A stretch of 7,767 nucleotides of DNA, from assembly GCA_945900935.1 (NCBI GenBank), contig CAMDKT010000272.1, forward strand, positions 1-7,767, written 5' to 3'. Positions 1 through 5,146 of the stretch are shown piece by piece. Origin of the DNA: Candidatus Sulfopaludibacter sp. SbA3. GTDB lineage: Bacteria > Acidobacteriota > Terriglobia > Bryobacterales > Bryobacteraceae. Every line of letters starts with the position of its first letter. Position 1 is the stretch's first letter. Under the pieces are notes generated by a model. It had not been told where the DNA came from. It ran no database searches and saw nothing but the letters and a program-made list of their open reading frames with translations. A program made the translations under genes and the position numbers.

Positions 1-25
1 AACCCCTCGAAAGCCGTACAATCAA

Positions 26-50
26 GTTGCCTGCCGGAGGATAGGGCAAC
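26..50 (+). promoter_or_regulatory. Leader hairpin with a Shine-Dalgarno-like GGAGG in its loop
   Basis: A perfect 6-bp inverted repeat, GTTGCC (26-31) and GGCAAC (45-50), encloses a 13-nt loop that holds GGAGG (36-40). The first ATG of the downstream gene lies at 57, 16 nt after GGAGG, which is longer than normal for a Shine-Dalgarno. If the hairpin forms in the mRNA it would shorten that distance only in part, so its role in translation is uncertain. It could also be a binding site or chance. Confidence 0.25.
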
Positions 51-56
51 GCAGGG

Positions 57-722
57 ATGCGACCCGAGCGCCGATCCAGGCCCGGTGTGGATGGCGGCCC
101 CTTGCCGCCTCCCCCTCAAAACTACCTAACACTCGCGGAGCGCTACCCACACAAAACAGCGAGGAGGCCAAAAACCGCATTGGAATGGGCCAGGACACCT
201 CCTGCGGAACGATGTTCGATTCAGGAGTTGGCAGTAAGGCTGTTTAGAAGTACCATCGCCATTCAACAATTTCTTCGACGTGAAATTCCACCCGGGCAGC
301 GGCCATGGGCGGAAAAGCCGCGGTGGGACGATGCTGACCTGGTCGCCTTGGTGAATGAATGTGAACTCGCGCAGAGTCGAAGCGCGAACGCAGTTCGGAA
401 ACTGCTTGCCCGTCGGGTTCCCCAGTTCGTTTTTGAGGACGATACGTCAATGGACGAAAGGGACACGCTGTCGATGAGTCGAGTAGCCGCGGACTTTGGA
501 ATTTCTCGCCGTCAGGTTTATCGGTTATTGGCGACGAAGCAGCTACGGATTCACAAGGGGCGAATTGCGGAGAGTTCCTACCGAAAGGTGATTCGGGAGC
601 ATCCGGAACTTATCGCGTACTCGAAGTTGCCGCGAGAGCGACGAGAGTGGTTGGTGATTAATGGCTATCCCGATCCCAGACTGAAGGTTAAACGGCCGGG
701 CACCAAAGGGATCCTGGACTAA
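57..722 (+). CDS. Helix-turn-helix DNA-binding-type protein, unknown role
   Basis: A 221-residue basic, soluble protein with no signal peptide or membrane segment. The clearest part is residues 138-165 (TLSMSRVAADFGISRRQVYRLL and following), a helix-turn-helix of the MerR/excisionase-like type, followed by a helical segment ending REWLVINGYPDP. Two earlier stretches look like Myb/SANT-type helical units: residues 45-76 and, more clearly, 90-121 (W-D-D-x-D then RSANAVRKLLARRVP). The N-terminal 40 residues are proline- and arginine-rich and probably disordered. ATG 57 is the only ATG usable upstream of residue 132, because an in-frame TAG sits at 42-44; GGAGG at 36-40 is rather far away, so a later start (GTG 87 or ATG 450) is possible. 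A 358-bp gap and a likely new promoter separate it from the secretion-type operon, so it may be a regulator of that locus or an unrelated gene. I do not recognise the family as a whole. Confidence 0.7.
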   Translation: MRPERRSRPGVDGGPLPPPPQNYLTLAERYPHKTARRPKTALEWARTPPAERCSIQELAVRLFRSTIAIQQFLRREIPPGQRPWAEKPRWDDADLVALVNECELAQSRSANAVRKLLARRVPQFVFEDDTSMDERDTLSMSRVAADFGISRRQVYRLLATKQLRIHKGRIAESSYRKVIREHPELIAYSKLPRERREWLVINGYPDPRLKVKRPGTKGILD

Positions 723-737
723 CGTCACTGCGACTGG

Positions 738-877
738 GCGGTTGTGGGATGGCCGCGGTTGTGGGATGGCCAGGGCTGTCCGGGCAACTTTCTTTGTGGG
801 ATGGCCGCAGTTGTGGGATGGCCGGGGTTGTCCGGGCAACTTTCTTTGTGGGATGGCCGCGGTTGTGGGATGGCCAG
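738..877. repeat. 52-bp tandem repeat, about 2.6 copies, with nested 17-bp repeat
   Basis: The 13-mer TTGTGGGATGGCC starts at 742, 759, 794, 811, 846 and 863, so spacings alternate 17, 35, 17, 35, 17. The period is 52 bp, and each unit carries two copies of the 17-mer TTGTGGGATGGCCGCGG or a close variant, then a 35-bp tail containing TGTCCGGGCAACTTTCT. Full copies 742-793 and 794-845 differ at three positions. The third copy is partial (846-877) and matches the first copy, not the second, over its length. A GCGG remnant at 738-741 suggests an eroded half unit on the left. The second copy holds a near-palindrome GTTGTCCGGGCAAC (827-840). The array begins 15-20 bp after the stop codon of the upstream gene. 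The function is unknown. Confidence 0.9.
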
Positions 878-1044
878 ACCCAAAGGATGCCCGCGCTCAA
901 GTCCGTTCGGACCTTATGAAGCGCCAAAACCCGACTGATCTCCCTTATGATCCTTGCGCATCGTCCTGGAGATGACCAAAGCCGCGGGACGCTTCCCCGC
1001 TACCGCGGATTTCGGGATTGCCATTCCTCAATCGCAGAGGTCCG

Positions 1045-1073
1045 TTGGACGCTCTGATCTGAACCCGTATGCT
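1045..1073 (+). promoter_or_regulatory. Probable sigma-70-type promoter of the MoxR-led operon
   Basis: TTGGAC (1045-1050) and TATGCT (1068-1073) are separated by exactly 17 bp. The -10 box matches TATAAT at four of six positions including the key first A and last T; the -35 keeps TTG. A transcript starting seven or eight bases after the -10 would begin at 1081, the A of an ATG in frame with the MoxR-type ATPase. No Shine-Dalgarno precedes that ATG, so the mRNA may be leaderless. Motif matching alone; there is no experimental support. Confidence 0.4.
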
Positions 1074-1080
1074 CCGATTG

Positions 1081-2031
1081 ATGACATTCGAAACGCCAGA
1101 AGACGTCGCCCGCGGACTGCGCGCAGCGGGATACGCAACCGATCCCGTGCTCGTCCAGATCATCTGGCTGGCAACGCGGATGCAGAAGCCGATCCTGGTC
1201 GAAGGACCCCCTGGCACGGGTAAGACTTACCTGGCCCAGGCCTTTGCCGCCGCCGCTCAGGCACCGCTCATCCGCCTCCAGTGTTTCGAGGGAATCACCG
1301 AACGACAGGCGATCGGGTCATTCGATGAAGCGCTGCAGCGTCTGTTCCTCGAAACCCAGGCGGAGAGTATCGACCGAAACTGGGAGAAACTTCGCGAACA
1401 GCTTCATTCTCGCGACTTCTTCACACAAGGTCCGCTGCTTCAGGCTGTCCTGCAGCCAGCCGCCGTCGTGCTCCTTATTGACGAATTGGACAAGGTGGAT
1501 CAGAAGTTCGAAGCGCTGTTGCTCGAGATCCTCTCCGACTGGCAGATCACAGTCCCGAAGCTTGGGACGGTGAAGGCGATCACAGTGCCATTTGTTGTGA
1601 TGACATCCAACCAGGAGCGGCGGCTGGGCGATCCGCTCCGGCGCCGGAGCCTTTATCTGCGAATCGAGCATCCCGACGTAAAGAAGGAGGCGGAGATTCT
1701 GGATATTCGGACCATAGACGCGCCTCTCGAATTGAAGGCGCAGGCGGTGGGACTTGCCCAGGCCTTGCGCGGCTACAACCTGGTGAAGCCGCCGTCGATC
1801 GATGAGATTGTGCAGTTCGTCCGCGCTTTACAACTGCTGGGACGGACTGAGATCCGTAGCGAAGACCGAGACGTGCTGCTTCCTTTTTTGGCCAAGACGG
1901 AAGAAGACGTGAAACGGTTATTGCTCCGCGATGGATTCGGGAGTTTGGTTGCGACGGCGCTCGAATACCGGGAACGCGCACTTGCGGCGATGAAGGCCGG
2001 AAAAGAGTCTTTCGAAGGGGTGAGCCGATGA
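1081..2031 (+). CDS. MoxR-family AAA+ ATPase (CoxD-like)
   Basis: A 316-residue cytoplasmic AAA+ ATPase. The N-terminus (MTFETPEDVARGLRAAGY) matches the usual start of MoxR/CoxD-type proteins. Walker A is GPPGTGKT (42-49), Walker B VVLLIDELD (129-137), sensor 1 the Asn of MTSN (177), and PLRRRSLYLRIEHPD (185-199) carries the arginine-finger/post-sensor segment typical of this family. MoxR proteins act as chaperone-like remodelling ATPases that help assemble or activate complexes, generally with a VWA-domain partner; no VWA gene is seen here. It opens the operon and overlaps the next gene by ATGA, which suggests it works on the envelope complex encoded downstream. ATG 1069 is also in frame (adding MLRL; an in-frame TGA sits at 1060-1062), but it lies inside the predicted -10 box; I prefer 1081. 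Family assignment is strong, the secretion role is inferred. Confidence 0.9.
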   Translation: MTFETPEDVARGLRAAGYATDPVLVQIIWLATRMQKPILVEGPPGTGKTYLAQAFAAAAQAPLIRLQCFEGITERQAIGSFDEALQRLFLETQAESIDRNWEKLREQLHSRDFFTQGPLLQAVLQPAAVVLLIDELDKVDQKFEALLLEILSDWQITVPKLGTVKAITVPFVVMTSNQERRLGDPLRRRSLYLRIEHPDVKKEAEILDIRTIDAPLELKAQAVGLAQALRGYNLVKPPSIDEIVQFVRALQLLGRTEIRSEDRDVLLPFLAKTEEDVKRLLLRDGFGSLVATALEYRERALAAMKAGKESFEGVSR

Positions 2032-2495
2032 AGAAAACCATTGCCGTCTTGCTCCTATCGGTGTACTGCTACGGGCAGTCATCGGAGGCCAAGCACTGGG
2101 CCGATCACTGGGCGGATCAATATGGCGTCGAGAGGGAACTCGTATACGCAGTGATCGAGGCGGAGTCGGCCTGGAATCCACACGCGATATCCTCCGCCGG
2201 CGCCGTCGGGCTCATGCAGTTGATGCCGGAAACCGCCGCCGCCTTCGGAGTTCGAAATCGCTTCGATCCGCGGGAGAATCTCCGTGGGGGAGTGGCCTAT
2301 CTATCCTCGCTGCGGGAGCATTGCGGGCAAGATCGTCGCCTGATTCTGGCGAGCTATAACGCCGGGCCGAAATACGTTCTCGCCAAAGGACTGCGCTACT
2401 CGTCGCCGGAAGTGAATGCGTATGTGCGGCGCGTCGCTCATCTCTACCGGAGAAACCGTTGGGAAACACTATTGCGCGAAGGAGAAACGCCATGA
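2028..2495 (+). CDS. Secreted lytic transglycosylase, VirB1-like
   Basis: A 155-residue periplasmic murein-cleaving enzyme of the SLT/VirB1 type. Residues 1-16 form a signal peptide (KK, then a hydrophobic core), probably cut near residues 16-18. The catalytic glutamate is E46 in VIEAESAWNP; family motifs follow in order: GLMQLMP (61-67), NLRGGVAYL (84-92) and ASYNAGP (108-114), with the closing YVRRV helix at 132-136. Such enzymes cleave the MurNAc-GlcNAc bond to form 1,6-anhydro ends, making room for trans-envelope machines. It is short, essentially a bare catalytic domain. The start overlaps the MoxR stop (ATGA) and has AAGGGG (2015-2020) 7 nt upstream; its own stop overlaps the next ATG. 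Flanking VirB9/VirB10-like genes make a VirB1 role likely. C14 is not in a lipobox. Confidence 0.92.
   Translation: MKKTIAVLLLSVYCYGQSSEAKHWADHWADQYGVERELVYAVIEAESAWNPHAISSAGAVGLMQLMPETAAAFGVRNRFDPRENLRGGVAYLSSLREHCGQDRRLILASYNAGPKYVLAKGLRYSSPEVNAYVRRVAHLYRRNRWETLLREGETP
2094..2117 (+). repeat. 12-bp tandem duplication inside the transglycosylase gene
   Basis: CACTGGGCCGAT (2094-2105) is followed directly by CACTGGGCGGAT (2106-2117), one mismatch at a third codon position. It encodes HWAD twice (residues 23-30), at the junction of the signal peptide and the catalytic domain. It keeps the frame and may be a recent slippage event. Confidence 0.7.
2479..2484 (+). promoter_or_regulatory. Shine-Dalgarno that fixes the VirB9-like start
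   Basis: AAGGAG sits 7 nt before ATG 2492, inside the end of the transglycosylase gene. It favours that ATG over the in-frame ATG at 2459, which would add 11 residues in front of the signal peptide and has no such site. Confidence 0.75.
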
Positions 2496-3484
2496 GACGG
2501 ATTGCGTCGATTCTCAACTTGATTTCACTCTGTGTTCAGGCACAGGTGAAGCCGGTCGTCAGCCAACGGCAGTATGGCGACCAGGTGAACGTGGTCCGTC
2601 TGGCGCCTCGCTATGCGACCGCGATACGGATGCCGGAACCGGTGAGTTCCGTGGTTGTCGGCGACCCCGTGAAGTTCCTCGCCGAACACTCCGAAAAGGA
2701 GCCGACGCTCGTGTTGGTAAAGCCGGTGGTTGAAGAGGCGGCAGAGTCGAATCTCCTGGTGATTACCTCTAAGGGCAAGCAGATCAGCTTCGTGTTGAAA
2801 AGCGAAGGTGTGGGATCAAAGGCCGTCGACTTCGTCGTGAACTACCGCCCTGCCGGAACCTTCTTGATCGAGGAAAGCGGAGTCGGCACCTTGGAGGTCC
2901 CCAGTACTGAGCCGCTTCGTAGCGCTTCACCACCCGTGACGGTGGTCCGTCCCGCGCGCTATGAAGAGGCGGCGGGAGAAGGAAGGCGCGAGCAAGCTAG
3001 CGATCCGCTCGGCTCGTTGCTCGATCGCCAACGCCGCGCTGAGTTGCCAGTTCTTTATGGTATGAAAGCGCCGTCGCCGGAAGAGAAAAGCGATTACGTG
3101 AAAGCGGGTGTCTCGGAGGTCATCGACCAGGGCAGGCAGGTCCTGGTTCTGTTCTCTGTGGTGAACCCGCAGGAGCAAGCGATCGAGATCCTTTCGCCGC
3201 AAGTGCAACTCGCCGGGAAAATTGAGAAGGGCGCCATCATTAAGCGCAAGCGCTGGGGCAGTAGTGAGCAGTTGGTGGTGAGAGACTTCCGTTTGAGCCG
3301 TCGCAGGCTCGGCGCAGGGGAGCGGGCGGACGGCGTCGTGCTCTTCGATCGTCCGAGTTTCAAACAATCGAACGAAACACTGTTTTTGCAGGTGGCCGAG
3401 AGCGGCGCGGTGGACAGGCCGGCGCTCGCGCCCATCGGCTTTGGGGTATCAGCGATCCGGAAAGAGGTACGCGGCGATGAATGA
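2492..3484 (+). CDS. TrbG/VirB9-like conjugation/secretion protein with unusual C-terminus
   Basis: A 330-residue exported protein. Residues 1-18 look like a signal peptide (MRRIASILNLISLCVQAQ). Residues 33-105 fit the N-terminal beta domain of TrbG/VirB9/CagX proteins: a start like VVRLAPRYATAIRMPEPVSSVVVGDP, then LVLVKP and the hallmark SNLLVITSKGKQISFVLK. In type IV systems VirB9 lines the outer ring of the core complex and contacts VirB10 and a VirB7 lipoprotein. After a linker rich in charged residues (140-200), the C-terminal part (203-322) is a predicted beta-sandwich (VLVLFSVVNPQEQAIEILSP, then DGVVLFDRPSF, then ETLFLQVA) in which I do not see the usual VirB9 C-terminal motifs. Start chosen from AAGGAG and from the ATGA overlap with the transglycosylase; its end overlaps the VirB10-like gene by 8 nt. 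No VirB7-like lipoprotein is visible. A secretin-type N-domain is an alternative reading of the first domain. Confidence 0.72.
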   Translation: MRRIASILNLISLCVQAQVKPVVSQRQYGDQVNVVRLAPRYATAIRMPEPVSSVVVGDPVKFLAEHSEKEPTLVLVKPVVEEAAESNLLVITSKGKQISFVLKSEGVGSKAVDFVVNYRPAGTFLIEESGVGTLEVPSTEPLRSASPPVTVVRPARYEEAAGEGRREQASDPLGSLLDRQRRAELPVLYGMKAPSPEEKSDYVKAGVSEVIDQGRQVLVLFSVVNPQEQAIEILSPQVQLAGKIEKGAIIKRKRWGSSEQLVVRDFRLSRRRLGAGERADGVVLFDRPSFKQSNETLFLQVAESGAVDRPALAPIGFGVSAIRKEVRGDE

Positions 3485-5048
3485 ACAGAATGAGCGTGAC
3501 GACCAGCGGCGAGAGCGCGAAGGCGAGTCACTTGTAGCGGGCGACCCCGCGCGGCTGGCGACGGAGGCGGTGGGCGAAGAAGATGGCCGGACCGTTCAGA
3601 AGAACCAGGAGCCGGAGGAAGAGAGCCCGTTTGGAGAGCGGCTCGCGGCGTGGTTGCGGCGGGATGCTCCCGTGCCCACACGGGATTCCAAGGCCACGGA
3701 GAAAACGCGGGGTTTGGTTCTGCTTGGCGTCACGGCGGTTGGAGGCTTCTTTCTCTTTTTCGGCCTCTTCACCACTGATAGCGACGCCACAAAGACATCC
3801 CGGCCGGGTGGGCCGAGCTTGGGCCGCCCCCAACAGCAGACGGTGAATCCTGAAACGGCCAACCGGTCGGCGGTACCGCAGTTGAGTGTGAATCCGCCCG
3901 CGAATGAAGAGACAGGGGACCTGACGGAGAAGGACGTCCTGGGCACCATGCGCAATCGCGGCGGCACGCCATTGGAGACCGCGCCAGCACTGCCGGTCGC
4001 ACCGAAGGCGCCACCGCCGGTGAATCTGGGGCAGATCAATTTTGATGACCCGGCGCTTGCTGAGGCCTATCGGCGTCAGGGCCGGGTTTCGCCGAAGCGT
4101 CCGCCGGAAGTCGCCGATTGGAATCAGGGCGGTGCTCAGCAGCAAGCCAATCAACGGCCTTCCGCTCCAGCAACGCCACCGGCAGTTCCTGTGGTGAACA
4201 ATGGTGAATCCCTGCGAAAGTCGTCGTTGGTATTTGTGCGGAGCAGCCTGGGGATTCCCGCTCCTGGAGTTGGAGTCAAGCCGGCGTTAGAGAGGAAGGC
4301 AACGGGCCTCTTGCCACAGGGAAGCGTTCTGGTGGCTCGCCTGCAACACGCTGTGAGTTCTGCGGCCAAAGTGCCTGTCGTTGCTGTCATCGAATACAAC
4401 TACGAGCAGGGCGGGGAACTGGTCGTTCCGGCTGGCTCGAAGGCTTATGGTGAGTTGTCGCAGGCGACGCCGCAGGGATGGGTCGGCATCAAGTTTCACA
4501 CGCTGGAGTTCCCGAATGGGGAGAAGGAAGAGATCACTGGATCGGCGCTGAGTATGGAACGCGGAGTCCTCCAGGGCGAAGTCAATGGCAAGAATTCCGG
4601 GAAGAAGTTTCTGACCCGGGCATTGACCGGAATGGGCACGATTGCGGCGTATGCGGTGGGCGGCCGAGGGCTGGGAAGCAGCATCAACGGAATCGACAGT
4701 TCGATCCTGCTACGGGAACGCCTGGCCTCCAACATCGCAATGGCTGGTGAACAGGAAATGGCGATGTTGGCCTACCAGCAGAACATCGTTGTCACGGTGC
4801 CGGCCAACACCCGCTTTTACCTGGTTCTCCATCAGGCAGGAGTCACGCACTCGGGAGGACAACGGGATTCTGTTGTGCCTGGTCGAGGAGCCGGTGCTTC
4901 CGGCGCCGTGCTTCAACAAGTGGGGTCTCAGGAATTACTTTCGACGGACGAGATCAGGGATCTCCGGCAACTGCGGAACGAGATGCGGCAGATGAATCAG
5001 ATGCTGCTCAACTCCCAACCACTCTCCCCCAGGCCGGAAAACCAGTGA
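3477..5048 (+). CDS. TrbI/VirB10-like core-complex protein
   Basis: A 523-residue inner-membrane-anchored protein that would span the periplasm. Order: acidic/charged cytoplasmic segment (1-77), one transmembrane helix (about 79-99, LVLLGVTAVGGFFLFFGLF), a long Pro/Gln/Asn-rich periplasmic stretch (102-245), and the TrbI/VirB10 beta domain (about 275-455). Family signs include LLPQGSVLVARLQHAVSSAAKVPVVAVI, the LVVPAGSKAYGELSQA segment (LiPqGsr-like), GWVGIKFHTLEFPNGE, a hydrophobic Gly/Ala stretch (383-402) in the position of the outer-membrane antenna, and QNIVVTVPANTRFYLVL near the end. VirB10 links both membranes and senses energy from cytoplasmic ATPases. ATG 3477 has AAAGAGG 9 nt upstream; a TTG at 3441 would add 12 residues inside the preceding gene. 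The tail (486-512, heptad-like LRQLRNEMRQMNQMLL) is an extra helix after the barrel. Strong family call; substrate unknown. Confidence 0.9.
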   Translation: MNEQNERDDQRREREGESLVAGDPARLATEAVGEEDGRTVQKNQEPEEESPFGERLAAWLRRDAPVPTRDSKATEKTRGLVLLGVTAVGGFFLFFGLFTTDSDATKTSRPGGPSLGRPQQQTVNPETANRSAVPQLSVNPPANEETGDLTEKDVLGTMRNRGGTPLETAPALPVAPKAPPPVNLGQINFDDPALAEAYRRQGRVSPKRPPEVADWNQGGAQQQANQRPSAPATPPAVPVVNNGESLRKSSLVFVRSSLGIPAPGVGVKPALERKATGLLPQGSVLVARLQHAVSSAAKVPVVAVIEYNYEQGGELVVPAGSKAYGELSQATPQGWVGIKFHTLEFPNGEKEEITGSALSMERGVLQGEVNGKNSGKKFLTRALTGMGTIAAYAVGGRGLGSSINGIDSSILLRERLASNIAMAGEQEMAMLAYQQNIVVTVPANTRFYLVLHQAGVTHSGGQRDSVVPGRGAGASGAVLQQVGSQELLSTDEIRDLRQLRNEMRQMNQMLLNSQPLSPRPENQ

Positions 5049-5092
5049 AGCAAACGGCAATTCAATCGGCCACCTGAGCGCGGCGGTTGCAC

Positions 5093-5121
5093 TTTGGAAT
5101 GGATGGGAAATCGGCTAATCT
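5093..5121 (+). promoter_or_regulatory. Weak candidate promoter before the tandem AAA+ gene
   Basis: TTTGGA (5093-5098) and TAATCT (5116-5121) are 17 bp apart in the 98-bp gap after the VirB10-like gene, which leaves room for a short leader ahead of the Shine-Dalgarno at 5135. Both boxes are imperfect. Read-through from the upstream operon is equally possible since no terminator is visible in the gap. Confidence 0.2.
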
Positions 5122-5134
5122 GGGTTTGCCTACC

Positions 5135-5140
5135 AGGAGA
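5135..5140 (+). promoter_or_regulatory. Shine-Dalgarno that fixes the tandem AAA+ start
   Basis: AGGAGA lies 6 nt before ATG 5147. It favours this start over the in-frame TTG at 5087 and ATG at 5099, which would add a non-homologous, hydrophilic 20- or 16-residue extension and have no comparable site. Confidence 0.75.
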
Positions 5141-5146
5141 GCGCTG

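Larger units (their letters stand above)
723..1080. other. Gene-free stretch with tandem repeat, small inverted repeats and promoter
   Basis: No convincing gene lies here. Its left part is the 52-bp tandem repeat (described separately). The right part holds a short inverted repeat GTCCG/CGGAC (901-905 and 908-912) and two copies of the self-complementary CCGCGG (982-987 and 1003-1008), 15 nt apart, which could pair as a hairpin or serve as a protein-binding pair. A -10-like TATGAT at 946-951 has no -35 partner. The stretch ends with the probable promoter of the MoxR gene. Open frames crossing it have no ribosome-binding site, and several only read through the repeats. Confidence 0.6.

Noticed and set aside
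738..877. Repeat array as a CRISPR
   Set aside because: The spacing alternates 17 and 35, and the sequences between repeats are themselves repeated (copy 1 and copy 2 differ at only three positions), so there are no unique spacers; no cas gene is present.
946..951. TATGAT as the -10 of a promoter
   Set aside because: It is close to consensus, but there is no acceptable -35 at 16-18 bp upstream.
543..975. Open frames through the repeat on both strands (Trp/Gly-rich on plus, His/Pro-rich on minus)
   Set aside because: They exist because the repeat lacks stops in those frames; none has a ribosome-binding site, and they overlap the real gene end or non-coding DNA.
954..1223. Possible small gene starting before the MoxR gene
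   Set aside because: Most of its 3' half lies inside the MoxR gene in another frame, crossing the Walker A coding region; no protein family resemblance.
1318..2041. Long minus-strand open frames opposite the MoxR gene, and similar ones at 3094-4154 and 6139-6585
   Set aside because: Shadows of GC-rich coding sequence: low-complexity Arg/Ser/Pro composition, no ribosome-binding sites, and fully covered by plus-strand genes with recognisable motifs.
2028..2084. Lipoprotein signal in the transglycosylase (Cys14)
   Set aside because: The residues before the Cys (SVY) do not fit a lipobox; an ordinary signal peptide fits better.
3441..3476. TTG 3441 as the start of the VirB10-like gene
   Set aside because: It would lie deep in the preceding gene; ATG 3477 has a ribosome-binding site and fits the overlapping operon style.
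5087..5146. N-terminal extension of the tandem AAA+ protein from TTG 5087 or ATG 5099
   Set aside because: AGGAGA at the right distance marks ATG 5147, and the extension is not hydrophobic or similar to a known N-terminus.
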